Source: RGIG9114 sp045592865 (lineage in GTDB: Bacteria; Bacillota; Clostridia; Oscillospirales; JAGBHD01). Taken from it: DNA of 42,824 nt. Numbering within the stretch: the stretch's first letter is position 1; each line of letters begins with the position of its first letter. The position numbers were made by a program, and so were the translations under genes. The stretch is taken from the NCBI GenBank assembly GCA_045592865.1, contig JAZNVP010000046.1, positions 1 through 42,824 of the forward strand. The letters are read 5' to 3'. This document shows positions 16,272-24,982 of the stretch, in pieces. The notes under the pieces were generated by a model. The model saw only the letters and a program-made list of their open reading frames with translations, did no database searches and had not been told where the DNA came from.

Positions 16272-17012
16272 TTGGGCAAAATAATTGTTATAACGTCCGG
16301 CAAGGGCGGAGTCGGAAAATCGACGGCGTCGGCTCTTTTGGGCTACGGACTCCAAAAAAACGGCAAGAAAACAATAATTATTGAGCTTGATGTCGGACTC
16401 AGAAGTTTAGATATAATGTTGGGGCTCGAAAACGATATAGGATACGATCTTTCGGATATCCTTTCGGGCGAATGCGAACCCTATAAAGCAATAAGAACCT
16501 CGGAAACTCTCGCGGGGCTTCAGTTTATTCCTGCACCTGCGCTTGTTTCTTCGAGGGTTGACCACGAAAGATTCGTTGCGCTTTGTATGGCGCTTAAGAA
16601 AAACTACGATTACGTTTTAGTTGATTCTCCTGCGGGAATAGGCGAACTCTTTAAAATTGCGCTTCGCGCATCCGACGAAGCCCTTATCGTTACAACACCC
16701 GATATGGTTTGTATGAGGGATGCGGCAAACGTTTCGCAGATAATCGAGGACGAGGGCATAAAGCATCAGCGTCTCATTATAAACAAGCTTAATAAGAGCG
16801 CCTTCAGAAAGGCAAACATCAGAGATCTCGACGAGGTTATCGACACTGTTGGGGTCCGACTTATCGGCGTTGTTGAGCAGGATTCTCAGGTGCTTGATCT
16901 TGCGGCGGCAGGAAAGCTTCCCAAGAAAGAATCGGAAGCGCTTCAGGAATTCGAAAACATATCGTTAAGGCTTATAGGAAAAGAAAAACCGCTTGCGGTT
17001 TATAAATACTAA
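16272..17012 (+). CDS. minD: MinD-like ParA-family ATPase, orphan
   Basis: The 246-residue protein has the deviant Walker A motif GKGGVGKST at residues 10-18, the MinD-like switch ELDVGLRSLDIMLG and the Walker B region VDSPAGIGE. MinD places the division inhibitor MinC on the membrane and is cycled by MinE. Here neither minC nor minE is nearby, and the protein ends in PLAVYKY, without the basic amphipathic membrane-targeting helix that closes canonical MinD. It starts at a TTG, positioned 8 bases after a perfect AAAGGAGG. It leads a unit with methylglyoxal synthase, recalling the minC-minD-minE-rodA-mgsA order of many clostridia with the middle genes gone. Function could be altered. Confidence 0.8.
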   Translation: MGKIIVITSGKGGVGKSTASALLGYGLQKNGKKTIIIELDVGLRSLDIMLGLENDIGYDLSDILSGECEPYKAIRTSETLAGLQFIPAPALVSSRVDHERFVALCMALKKNYDYVLVDSPAGIGELFKIALRASDEALIVTTPDMVCMRDAANVSQIIEDEGIKHQRLIINKLNKSAFRKANIRDLDEVIDTVGVRLIGVVEQDSQVLDLAAAGKLPKKESEALQEFENISLRLIGKEKPLAVYKY

Positions 17013-17031
17013 ATATAAGGGGGAGTAAAAA

Positions 17032-17439
17032 ATGAACATAGCAATTACGGCACACGACGGGAAAAAAGAACTTATGATTCAATTTTGCATAGCATACAGC
17101 GGAATTTTATCTCACCATAATCTCTGCGCTACCGGAACAACGGCAAAGCTCGTTTCGGAAGCAACGGGGCTTAACGTTCAGGGTTATTTAAGCGGCAACC
17201 AGGGCGGCGACCAGCAGATCTCCTCCAGAATTGCTTGTAATGAAATAGATATGGTGCTTTATTTCAGAGACTCAAATCTTATGCCTGGCGAGGATAAGAG
17301 CGGAGACACGATTATCAGGCTTTGCGATGCGCATAATATACCCGTGGCAACAAATATTGCAACGGCGGAGATGCTTATTCACGGACTCCAGCGCGGCGAC
17401 CTTGATTGGAGAGATATCGTCAGAAGTCCTCACGCGTAA
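17032..17439 (+). CDS. mgsA: Methylglyoxal synthase
   Basis: The 135-residue enzyme converts dihydroxyacetone phosphate to methylglyoxal and phosphate, a bypass used when phosphate is low or sugar phosphates build up. The family opening IAITAHDGKK (active-site His), the phosphate-binding ATGTTAKLV, the catalytic aspartate in GGDQQ and the C-terminal NIPVATNIATAEM are all present. The length is slightly short compared with the 152 residues of the E. coli enzyme, as in many Gram-positives. It lies 20 bases after minD with an AAGGGGGAG ribosome binding site. Confidence 0.93.
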   Translation: MNIAITAHDGKKELMIQFCIAYSGILSHHNLCATGTTAKLVSEATGLNVQGYLSGNQGGDQQISSRIACNEIDMVLYFRDSNLMPGEDKSGDTIIRLCDAHNIPVATNIATAEMLIHGLQRGDLDWRDIVRSPHA

Positions 17440-17477
17440 AAAAGGTTTTCGGATATTTATTGGAAGGAAGAACTGGA

Positions 17478-18728
17478 ATGGCAATACTCACAAAGGCTCC
17501 TCGCGGAACGGCGGACTGTCTGCCCGGCGAGAGCTATATACTAAGAAAAGTTGAAAACGATATAATTTCGGTTGCAGAAAGTTTCGGGTTTAAAGAGATA
17601 AGAACCCCTACCTTTGAGCATACCGAACTTTTTAACCGCTCTGTCGGTGACACGACCGACGTGGTTCAGAAGGAAATGTATACCTTTTTAGATAAGGGAG
17701 AGAGAAGCATAACCCTTCGTCCCGAGGGAACCGCAGGTGCCCTCAGAGCGATTGTTGAGCACGGTCTTTTGAACGAGGCGATGCCCTTAAAGGTTTATTA
17801 TCTTCTTTCCTGCTTCAGATACGAAAAGCCTCAGGCAGGAAGAATGAGAGAGTTCCATCAGTTCGGAGTTGAGATGCTCGGTTCGTCTTCGCCTCTTGCC
17901 GATGCAGAGGTTATAAGCCTTGCCGATGCGGTGCTTAAGAAGGTGGGCGTCAAGGACACAAGTCTTGAAATAAATTCGCTCGGCTGCAAAAACTGCAGAC
18001 CTTTATATATGAACGAACTGAGAAAATATTTCTCGGAAAACAGCGAAGAGCTATGCGAGACCTGTAAGGGCCGTCTTGAGAAAAACCCGCTCAGAATTCT
18101 CGACTGCAAATCTCCCGTTTGCAAGGAGATAGCAAAGAATGCGCCCAAGGTGGTTGATTTTCTTTGCGAGGAATGCGAGACTCATTTCGGCGGCGTTAAG
18201 GCGGCGCTGGAAAAAAGCGGAATAGACTTTACCGTTAACCCCGATATCGTTCGCGGACTTGATTACTATAACCGAACCGTTTTTGAGTTCGTTTCAAACT
18301 CTTTAGGTTCTCAGGGAACGGTCTGCGGCGGCGGAAGATACGACGGTCTGACAACTGAACTCGGCGGAAACGACTGTTCTTCCTTAGGCTTCGGAATGGG
18401 AATTGAAAGGCTTTTAATGCTATACCGTCAGGCGCATCCCGAAACAGCGGAACCCGGACCGAAGGTTTATATCGCGTCGTTAGGGGAAACTGCGGCGGTG
18501 GAAGCCTTAAAGCTTACAATAGAACTCAGAAGAAAAGGCGTTTCGGCAGAATGCGACACCGTTGGAAGAGGACTTAAGGCCCAGATGAAGTATGCCGATA
18601 AAAAGGGCGCAGAATATTCTGTTGTTTTGGGCGATGATGAGATAAATTCTGGCAAAGCTATTCTTAAGAACATGAGAAACGGCGAAACCAAAGAAATAGA
18701 ACTTAGTAAGATATGCGAAGCATTTTAA
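17478..18728 (+). CDS. hisS: Histidyl-tRNA synthetase
   Basis: The 416-residue class II synthetase charges tRNA-His. The N-terminus (APRGTADCLPGES), class II motif 2 region (CFRYEKPQAGRMREFHQFGVE), the histidine-specific segments GLDYYNRTVFEF and CGGGRYDGL, and the motif 3 arginine in GFGMGIERLL are visible. The last ~90 residues are the anticodon-binding domain. The ATG at 17478 is used because the conserved N-terminus starts there and a GGAAGGAAG ribosome binding site precedes it; an in-frame TTG at 17406 lies inside mgsA. It pairs with aspS, a common Bacillota arrangement. Confidence 0.96.
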   Translation: MAILTKAPRGTADCLPGESYILRKVENDIISVAESFGFKEIRTPTFEHTELFNRSVGDTTDVVQKEMYTFLDKGERSITLRPEGTAGALRAIVEHGLLNEAMPLKVYYLLSCFRYEKPQAGRMREFHQFGVEMLGSSSPLADAEVISLADAVLKKVGVKDTSLEINSLGCKNCRPLYMNELRKYFSENSEELCETCKGRLEKNPLRILDCKSPVCKEIAKNAPKVVDFLCEECETHFGGVKAALEKSGIDFTVNPDIVRGLDYYNRTVFEFVSNSLGSQGTVCGGGRYDGLTTELGGNDCSSLGFGMGIERLLMLYRQAHPETAEPGPKVYIASLGETAAVEALKLTIELRRKGVSAECDTVGRGLKAQMKYADKKGAEYSVVLGDDEINSGKAILKNMRNGETKEIELSKICEAF

Positions 18729-18743
18729 CGAGTAGGTGAAGAA

Positions 18744-20528
18744 ATGAACGATACAATGAAAGGGTTAAAAAGAACCCATTACTGCGCCGAGGTAACGGGC
18801 GCACTTATAGGCAAAGAGGTAACGGTCTGCGGTTGGATCCAGAAACAGAGAGACCTGGGAACCCTTATTTTTGCCGATCTAAGAGACAGAACGGGAATAG
18901 TTCAGTTATCCTTTTCGGACAAATCGGAAAAGGAAGTTTTTGAAAAGGCATTTTCCTTGCGTTCGGAATTCGTTGTTATGGCGAAGGGTGTTGTCAGAGA
19001 GAGAGAAAGCAAGAACACCGAACTTGCTAACGGAGACGTTGAGATCTTTGTTGACGACTTAAGGGTTTTAAACAAGGCAAAAACACCGCCTTTTGAGATC
19101 GTTGATGACACGGGCGTTAGAGAAGAACTCCGCCTTAAATACAGATATCTTGATCTTCGCCGTCCTGAGATGCAAAAGACTCTTATGATGCGCCATAAGA
19201 TAGTTAAGGCGGCAAGAGAATATTACGATTCTGTTGGCTTTATGGAGATAGAGACGCCTATCCTTATAAAATCCACCCCCGAGGGCGCGAGAGACTATCT
19301 TGTTCCGTCGAGAGTGCAGAAGGGAAAGTTCTATGCTCTTCCGCAGAGCCCTCAGCAGTATAAGCAGCTTCTGATGCTTTCGGGTTGCGACCGTTATATG
19401 CAGATCGCAAAATGCTTCAGAGACGAGGACCTCAGAGCCGACCGTCAGCCCGAGTTTACTCAGATAGACCTTGAAATGAGTTTCGTTGACGAAAACGACG
19501 TTATGGCTATCAACGAAGGCTTTATGAAGTATCTTTTCAAGGAAGTTCTGGATATCGACGTTAAGCTTCCGCTCAGAAGACTTCCCTATAACGAGGCTAT
19601 GCGCCGTTTCGGTTCGGACAAGCCCGACCTTCGTTTCGGAATGGAGCTTATCGACCTTTCAGACACGGTTCGCGACTGCGGCTTCGGAGTGTTTGACGGT
19701 GCCTTATCGTCAGGCGGTGCGGTTATGGCTATTAAGGCAGAAAACGCAGCGGCAACTCTGACGAGAAAAGAGATAGACAAGCTCACCGATTTCGTTAAGA
19801 CCTACAAGGCAAAGGGTCTTGCGTTCACAAGATATACCGCCGACGGAATTGCTTCCTCTTTTGAGAAGTTCTTATCCGAAGATAAGATCAAGGCTCTTCA
19901 CGAAAAGACTGAATTTAAAGAGGGCGACGTTTTGTTGGTTGTTGCCGACACTGACAGCGAAGTAGTTATGAATTCTCTCGGAAACTTAAGGGTTGAACTT
20001 GCAAAGAAATTAGGTCTTATTCGCCCTGGCCAGTTCGAGCTTTTATGGGTTACCGATTTCCCGCTTTTCGAGTATAGCGAGGAAGAAAACCGATATGCCG
20101 CAAAACACCATCCTTTCACAATGCCGAAGGACGAGAGCGTTGATATAATCGAGACCGACCCCAAAAACGCTTATGCAAAGGCATACGATATCGTTCTTAA
20201 CGGTTGCGAGATAGGCGGCGGCTCCTGCAGAATAAACGACCCAGAGATTCAGGAGAGAATGTTTAAGGCTCTCGGCTTTACCGAGGAAGAGGCAAACAGA
20301 AGATTCGGTTACCTCATTGATGCGTTTAAGTATGGCGCACCGCCTCACGCGGGTCTTGCTTTCGGCCTTGACCGACTCGTTATGCTTCTCTTAGAAAAAG
20401 AATCGATAAGAGACGTTATGGCATTCCCGAAGGTTCAGAATGCAAGTGAACTTATGACGATGTGTCCTTCAGAGGTTGACGCGCTTCAGCTCGAAGAACT
20501 CGGCATAAAAATAGATATAGAAGAATAA
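18744..20528 (+). CDS. aspS: Aspartyl-tRNA synthetase
   Basis: The 594-residue bacterial-type class II synthetase charges tRNA-Asp. An OB-fold anticodon-binding domain (about 15-115, VCGWIQKQRDLGTLIFADLR) is followed by the catalytic core with YRYLDLRRPEMQ, FMEIETPILIKSTPEGARDY, FRDEDLRADRQPEFTQID and the closing motif 3 GLAFGLDRLVMLL. The inserted bacterial GAD domain is at about 290-425. It follows hisS by 15 bases with a GGTGA ribosome binding site and is closed by a strong terminator. Confidence 0.96.
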   Translation: MNDTMKGLKRTHYCAEVTGALIGKEVTVCGWIQKQRDLGTLIFADLRDRTGIVQLSFSDKSEKEVFEKAFSLRSEFVVMAKGVVRERESKNTELANGDVEIFVDDLRVLNKAKTPPFEIVDDTGVREELRLKYRYLDLRRPEMQKTLMMRHKIVKAAREYYDSVGFMEIETPILIKSTPEGARDYLVPSRVQKGKFYALPQSPQQYKQLLMLSGCDRYMQIAKCFRDEDLRADRQPEFTQIDLEMSFVDENDVMAINEGFMKYLFKEVLDIDVKLPLRRLPYNEAMRRFGSDKPDLRFGMELIDLSDTVRDCGFGVFDGALSSGGAVMAIKAENAAATLTRKEIDKLTDFVKTYKAKGLAFTRYTADGIASSFEKFLSEDKIKALHEKTEFKEGDVLLVVADTDSEVVMNSLGNLRVELAKKLGLIRPGQFELLWVTDFPLFEYSEEENRYAAKHHPFTMPKDESVDIIETDPKNAYAKAYDIVLNGCEIGGGSCRINDPEIQERMFKALGFTEEEANRRFGYLIDAFKYGAPPHAGLAFGLDRLVMLLLEKESIRDVMAFPKVQNASELMTMCPSEVDALQLEELGIKIDIEE

Positions 20529-20533
20529 AAATC

Positions 20534-20568
20534 AAAACGGAGACAATCTTTTAGATTGTCTCCGTTTT
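20534..20568. terminator. Bidirectional intrinsic terminator after aspS
   Basis: A perfect 15-bp stem, 20534-20548 (AAAACGGAGACAATC) with 20554-20568, has a five-base loop and an A/T-rich base on both sides. It serves aspS and the converging small gene on the minus strand. Confidence 0.9.
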
Positions 20569-20572
20569 AATC

Positions 20573-20731
20573 TTATAAGTTTATGGCTTCGTTTTTCTTT
20601 TTGTTAATGGCTTGATAAACACCTTTGATAATATATTTATACTCGTTTTTATGCTCTTTACAATATTTCAAAAGTATTTCTAATTCCTCTATCGAAAGAC
20701 GGTTCAAATAATTATTAATAGAGTAGTCCAT
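20573..20731 (-). CDS. Small protein of unknown function
   Basis: A 52-residue reading frame begins MDYSINNYLNRLSIEELEIL and continues as a charged, mostly helical protein ending in basic residues. The ATG at 20731 has an AGAGG ribosome binding site about 10 bases upstream on the minus strand; a longer version would add an unlikely hydrophobic leader. It converges on the aspS terminator. No homologue is recognised. The helical character and the neighbouring Cro/C1-type genes suggest a small accessory region, but nothing firmer. Confidence 0.5.
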   Translation of the reverse strand: MDYSINNYLNRLSIEELEILLKYCKEHKNEYKYIIKGVYQAINKKKNEAINL

Positions 20732-20901
20732 TATTTTTTCCTCTTGTTTATAGGGAGTGCCCCCCTTAATAAATAAAGTCACCTTAAAAACGATAACAAC
20801 ACAAATTAATATAAATATCAAGTGCTCGAAGTATTTTGTGCTCTTAATTGCCTATACTTATTTACAGAAATATCGAGTAAATGAAGTAAAAGGTGATAAC
20901 G

Positions 20902-21141
20902 ATGAAATTAAATGAAGCCGTTGCATATAGGATAAAAGAGCTTTGCAAAGAGCGGGGGATAACGCAGTATGGATTGCATTTAAAAACGGGTGTTCCTCAG
21001 TCAACCTTAAGCACCATTATGAAGTGTTCCTTTCCCAGCATGAAGCTCAGAATAATATATGAGATTTGCGACGGTTTGAGAATAGGACTTGAAGACTTTT
21101 TTGCGTCGGATGTATTTAAGAGAGAAAATATAGAAGACTAA
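20902..21141 (+). CDS. Small Cro/C1-type (XRE) transcriptional regulator
   Basis: The 79-residue protein is a single helix-turn-helix domain: AVAYRIKELCKERGITQYGL (first helices) and TGVPQSTLSTIMKC (recognition helix region), then a short acidic tail. The ATG at 20902 has AAAGGTG upstream and is preferred to the GTG at 20893. It forms a tandem with a second regulator 32 bases downstream. Targets are unknown. Small tandem regulators of this kind are often from mobile or accessory DNA, but no integrase is present. Confidence 0.8.
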   Translation: MKLNEAVAYRIKELCKERGITQYGLHLKTGVPQSTLSTIMKCSFPSMKLRIIYEICDGLRIGLEDFFASDVFKRENIED

Positions 21142-21173
21142 ATAACAATCGAAGTTTTTGTGGGGTTAGGGTT

Positions 21174-21374
21174 ATGATAAAATTTGACCGTCTTTGGATA
21201 ACGATGGAGAAGAAGGGTATATCGACGTATAAGCTTCGGGAAGAATGCGGGATAGACAGTAAAACCGTTCGATGTCTTAAAGCAAACGATAATATTGAAA
21301 CTAAAACGCTGAATAAATTATGCATAGGTTTAGATTGCAAACTTGAAGATATTGCAGAATATATCCCTGATTAA
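21174..21374 (+). CDS. Small Cro/C1-type regulator, HTH_26-like
   Basis: The 66-residue protein is a single helix-turn-helix domain of the compact HTH_26 type: LWITMEKKGISTYKLREECG, then DSKTVRCLKANDNIETKTLN with the recognition helix, and the typical ending LDCKLEDIAEYIPD. The ribosome binding site (GGGGTTAGGG) is unusual and weak-looking, which fits translation coupled to the upstream regulator. A terminator follows directly. Confidence 0.8.
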   Translation: MIKFDRLWITMEKKGISTYKLREECGIDSKTVRCLKANDNIETKTLNKLCIGLDCKLEDIAEYIPD

Positions 21375-21399
21375 TTTTTATAAATCATAACATAGCGAA

Positions 21400-21427
21400 A
21401 AAAACCGCCAATTTCTCGGCGGTTTTT
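21400..21427 (+). terminator. Intrinsic terminator after the tandem regulators
   Basis: AAAAACCGCC (21400-21409) pairs with GGCGGTTTTT (21418-21427), followed by more T. Confidence 0.88.
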
Positions 21428-21501
21428 TGCTTTATTGGTTGTTATTTAGGATATCATATCCTTTTGTGGTGTTATTAGCGAAGTTCACTAATCGGGGCAA
21501 A

Positions 21502-21533
21502 AAAATTCCCTCGAAGAAATTCGAGGGAATTTT
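21502..21533. terminator. Bidirectional terminator downstream of the minus-strand AraC gene
   Basis: A perfect 14-bp stem, AAAATTCCCTCGAA (21502-21515) with 21520-21533, has a GAAA loop and A/T tracts at both sides. It lies about 50 bases beyond the AraC stop on the minus strand. Confidence 0.85.
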
Positions 21534-21580
21534 CCTGAAAATCAGTGATTAGTTCTGGTCGCAAATAGTAGCCTGTGGTG

Positions 21581-22369
21581 CTAATAGAGTGGTGGGAACC
21601 TCCTCATTTCTTTTGGTGAGAAGCCGTATTTCTCTCTGAAGCGTCTTGAAAAATTGGCGTAGTTCGAAAAACCTGCTTTAAAACAAAGTTCGGTTATGGG
21701 AATATCGGTGGAAGAAAGAAGTTTCTCTGCGTAATTAAATCTTAACTCGTCAACGTAGGTTTTGAAATTTTTGCCCATTTCTTTGCTGAAGATAGAACTA
21801 AGGTAAGAAATATTAAGTCCTAAATACTCGGCAGTGGTCTTAAGCGTTATCTTTTCGCGGAAATGTTCCAGTATATAAATAATGGCGGCACTGATATGAG
21901 AACAGGGGCGGTGCGCCTCGGCAGAAGAGAGGCTCGAAACCTTCTTCAGAATACACTGAAGATAAAGACCCGCATCTTCAAACCGATCTTCTTTTGTGGA
22001 CAGAACGACCTCGTCTAAAAGAGAACGAATGAGAGTTCTTTCTGCGCCGAGTTCTATTGCGGAAGCATAGTCGGGAGAGAAAAGAGAGAACATTAGTTCG
22101 GGGTCAAAAAACGAACAGGGAAACATAACGTTATAAAGCTCGGCGCGTTCGGTGGAAATGCTGTGGAAATCGGCGGGAGAGAGAAAAAACAACATTCCCT
22201 CTTTTATGGTGTATTCCGTTCCGTTTACAAAATACTGTCCGCTACCGCTTATAATATACTCGATCTCAAAAAAATCGTGGCTGTGTTCTCTGCCTTTTCC
22301 GCTATAAAACTTTTTTTTAGCGCTCAGAATACCGTTCTTTATAAATTTTTCGCCCGAATAGATCCTCAT
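21581..22369 (-). CDS. AraC family regulator, probable activator of the mannosidase
   Basis: The 262-residue protein has an N-terminal cupin-like domain (about 25-95: REHSHDFFEIEYIISGSGQY, EGMLFFLSPADFHSI) and a C-terminal AraC helix-turn-helix pair (about 165-258: ITLKTTAEYLGLNISYLSS, CFKAGFSNYANFSRRFREKY, GFSPKEMRR). It is transcribed away from the GH38 gene across 122 bases. The mannosidase promoter has a good -10 but no -35, typical of activator-dependent genes, so this protein probably senses a mannoside or glycan fragment and switches it on. The ligand is unknown. Confidence 0.88.
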   Translation of the reverse strand: MRIYSGEKFIKNGILSAKKKFYSGKGREHSHDFFEIEYIISGSGQYFVNGTEYTIKEGMLFFLSPADFHSISTERAELYNVMFPCSFFDPELMFSLFSPDYASAIELGAERTLIRSLLDEVVLSTKEDRFEDAGLYLQCILKKVSSLSSAEAHRPCSHISAAIIYILEHFREKITLKTTAEYLGLNISYLSSIFSKEMGKNFKTYVDELRFNYAEKLLSSTDIPITELCFKAGFSNYANFSRRFREKYGFSPKEMRRFPPLY

Positions 22370-22389
22370 AGTATCTTCACCTCATAATA

Positions 22390-22417
22390 ATTATACAATA
22401 AATCCAAAAAAACGCAA
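22390..22417 (-). promoter_or_regulatory. Promoter of the minus-strand AraC gene
   Basis: On the minus strand TTGCGT (22412-22417) and TATAAT (22390-22395) are separated by 16 bases, about 20 bases from the AraC start codon. Confidence 0.65.
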
Positions 22418-22462
22418 TATTTATCTAAAAATATAGACTATCGTTAATACTGGGCATTTTTG

Positions 22463-22468
22463 TATAAT
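22463..22468 (+). promoter_or_regulatory. -10 box of the mannosidase gene, no good -35
   Basis: A perfect TATAAT sits 24 bases before the GH38 start codon, but the -35 position (about 22440-22445, ATCGTT) does not match the consensus. This suggests activation by the divergent AraC protein. Confidence 0.6.
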
Positions 22469-22491
22469 GAAGAAAAAGGAGGAGTTAGTAT

Positions 22492-24867
22492 ATGAAAAAA
22501 TTGCATCTTATAGGAAACGCTCATTTGGATCCCGTTTGGCAATGGCGTTGGCAGGAAGGCTTCGCGGAGGTTTTGGCAACCTTTCGCAGCGCGCTCGACC
22601 GAATGAACGAATTCCCCGATTTTAAATTTACAAGTGCCTGTTCGGTCTATTATAAATGGGTTGAAGAAACCGACCCAAAAATGTTTGAGGAAATTAAGCA
22701 GCGTGTTAAAGAGGGACGCTGGAACATAGTCGGCGGATGGTTTTTGCAACCCGATTGCAATCTTCCCTGCGGGGAGAGTTTTGCCCGTCACGGACTGATT
22801 GCGCAGAGATACTTTAAAGAAAAATTCGGAGTTACCGCTAAAACGGGTTATAACGTTGACTCGTTCGGGCACAATCGAAATCTTCCGAAAATTTTAAAAG
22901 ACAGCGGAATGGAAAACTACGTGTTTATGCGCCCTGCGCCTTCGGAAAAGCCTGAGATCAAAAAATCGCTCTTTTTATGGCAGGCAGACGACGGAAGTCA
23001 GGTCAACGCGTTCAGAGTTCCGCATCCTTACAATTTAAGGATCGAAAAGAATTTCGATAACATCTATAAAATCGAGAAGCAGGCAGAAGAGGAAAACTGC
23101 GATCTGATGCTTTTCTATGGCGTTGGCAACCACGGCGGAGGGCCGACTATCCGTCTTATAAACGCAATAAATAATGCAGGACTGAAAAATGCGGTTTATT
23201 CAACGCCCGATGAGTATTTCGATAGTGTGGATAAAAGAGATATACCTGTGGTGGCGGATGAACTTCAGCACCACGCTCGCGGTTGTTACAGCGCCTTTTC
23301 CTCGGTTAAAAAGGGTAATCGAAAAGCAGAAAACAATCTCTTGATGGCAGAGAGATTTGCGGTTATGGGAAGCAAACTGTTAGGTCTTCCTTATCCCAAA
23401 GAGGAACTCGAGAAGGCTTGGGAGAATGTTCTTTTTAATCAGTTTCACGATATTCTTGACGGTTGCGCAATCAGAGAAGCCTATGATGATGCAGAGTATC
23501 TTTACGGCGAAACGATGGCGATTACCGACCGCATTATCAATAAAACAGTTCAGGGAGTGTCCTGGAATATTGATACTTTGCAGGGAGAAACCCTTCCGAG
23601 CGAAATGAAAAAGTCTAATATGACCTGGATCCACGAGACGCTTGGAACCCCGATAGTTGTATTCAACCCTCATGAGTTCCCCGTCAGAGCGGTGGTAAAG
23701 GTGTTTGAACCGTTAGCTTCCAAGGTGACCGATGTTCACGGCAGGGAAATACCGATGCAGAGGGTTCATAAGGAGAGCAATAAACTTGATAACGGAAATT
23801 ATGATGCGGCATTTATTGCCGAAGTGGCTCCGATGGGTTATTCGGTCTACCGTTTGTTCTTAGAAAAGAAAAGCGAACTTAAGAATGAGCGTGTTATGAA
23901 GATCGGAAGAACCTCGATGGAAAACGATAAGATCATAGTTGAGTTCGATGAGAGAACGGGAGATATCAAAAGGGTTTACGATAAAGAGTCGGATAAAACG
24001 GTTATAGACAGTTCGTGCAGGGCGCTTCTTTTGGATGAGTCCACCTGCGACACCTGGGCGCACGGAAGAGTATCGCTTGGGGAAGAGGCGTCAGACTTTA
24101 AAAATGCTGATTTTCTTATTATGGAAGACGGCGAGGTTCAGGTAACCTTAAGAACCACCGCCTATGCGGGCGAGAATATTCTCCGCAGGGATTTCACCAT
24201 TATTCCCGGAAGCAAGGAGATATCGGTTAAGGCTAAGGTGGATATGAGAACACCGCTCCGCAGTTTGAAACTTGCCTTCCCTGTAACGAGTGATGAAATA
24301 GTGGCAGAAATTCCCTATGGAACCTTTACGAGAAAGGGCGAAACGGGAGAAGAATTCTGCGGAAAGTTTGCCTCTTCTGAGAATATTGCGATAGCAAATA
24401 ATGGGCTCTACGGCTATGACTTTTATAAAGGCGAACTGAGAATGACGGTTCTGAGGACGGCGGCTTATCTTGATCATAGCAAGGTGAGGGATATTTACAG
24501 CACCTATATGGATATGGGGGAAACCGAGTTTGAGTATTCTGTGTTCCCGACGACGAGCGTTACAGAGGCTTATAAGACCGCGGCAAAACAGAACTTCCCG
24601 CCTGTTGTTCTCAAGGGAACGTTCCACGGCGGTGCTTTACCCGAAGAAATGTGCGGCATTGAGACCGAGGGAACAGCGGCGGTTTCTGCTATAAAAGAAG
24701 GCGAAGACGGCGGAGTGGTCGTCAGAATGTGCGAACTTGAAGGGAAAGAGGGAGAGTGTTCGGTTAAACTCTTTGGAGAAGAGTTTAAGGTGTATGCGAA
24801 ACCTCACGAAATTAAAACTATAAACAATAAGGGCGAAGAACTTAACTTAATTGAATGGAAGAAATAA
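22492..24867 (+). CDS. GH38 alpha-mannosidase
   Basis: The 791-residue glycoside hydrolase family 38 enzyme trims alpha-mannosides. The N-terminal catalytic domain opens with HLIGNAHLDPVWQWRWQEG, a zinc-binding motif (His-x-Asp), and continues to the nucleophile Asp123 in GYNVDSFGHN. A second zinc-ligand region is near NQFHDILDGCA. A helical bundle and beta-sandwich domains follow. No signal peptide is present, so it acts inside the cell on imported oligosaccharides. The start ATG has a perfect AAAGGAGG. A terminator follows, so it is transcribed alone, divergent from an AraC regulator. Confidence 0.93.
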   Translation: MKKLHLIGNAHLDPVWQWRWQEGFAEVLATFRSALDRMNEFPDFKFTSACSVYYKWVEETDPKMFEEIKQRVKEGRWNIVGGWFLQPDCNLPCGESFARHGLIAQRYFKEKFGVTAKTGYNVDSFGHNRNLPKILKDSGMENYVFMRPAPSEKPEIKKSLFLWQADDGSQVNAFRVPHPYNLRIEKNFDNIYKIEKQAEEENCDLMLFYGVGNHGGGPTIRLINAINNAGLKNAVYSTPDEYFDSVDKRDIPVVADELQHHARGCYSAFSSVKKGNRKAENNLLMAERFAVMGSKLLGLPYPKEELEKAWENVLFNQFHDILDGCAIREAYDDAEYLYGETMAITDRIINKTVQGVSWNIDTLQGETLPSEMKKSNMTWIHETLGTPIVVFNPHEFPVRAVVKVFEPLASKVTDVHGREIPMQRVHKESNKLDNGNYDAAFIAEVAPMGYSVYRLFLEKKSELKNERVMKIGRTSMENDKIIVEFDERTGDIKRVYDKESDKTVIDSSCRALLLDESTCDTWAHGRVSLGEEASDFKNADFLIMEDGEVQVTLRTTAYAGENILRRDFTIIPGSKEISVKAKVDMRTPLRSLKLAFPVTSDEIVAEIPYGTFTRKGETGEEFCGKFASSENIAIANNGLYGYDFYKGELRMTVLRTAAYLDHSKVRDIYSTYMDMGETEFEYSVFPTTSVTEAYKTAAKQNFPPVVLKGTFHGGALPEEMCGIETEGTAAVSAIKEGEDGGVVVRMCELEGKEGECSVKLFGEEFKVYAKPHEIKTINNKGEELNLIEWKK

Positions 24868-24905
24868 AATAGTAGGGCACGTCTCAGACGTGCCCTACTA
24901 TTTTT
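24866..24905. terminator. Large palindromic terminator after the mannosidase gene
   Basis: An 18-bp perfect stem (24866-24883 with 24887-24904) has a loop of three bases and ends in T-rich sequence. Its left arm begins inside the mannosidase stop codon. The core GGGCACGTC / GACGTGCCC is unusually long and GC-rich for this genome. Confidence 0.88.
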
Positions 24906-24927
24906 ATAAAACCGAAGTTTATAGTTA

Positions 24928-24956
24928 TTGACAATACTCTGTAAAGTTTATAAAAT
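24928..24956 (+). promoter_or_regulatory. Promoter of the DUF4091 gene
   Basis: TTGACA (24928-24933) and TAAAAT (24951-24956) are separated by 17 bases, about 27 bases before the start codon. Confidence 0.85.
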
Positions 24957-24982
24957 GAAAGCATAACGAAAGGGTGAAATAT

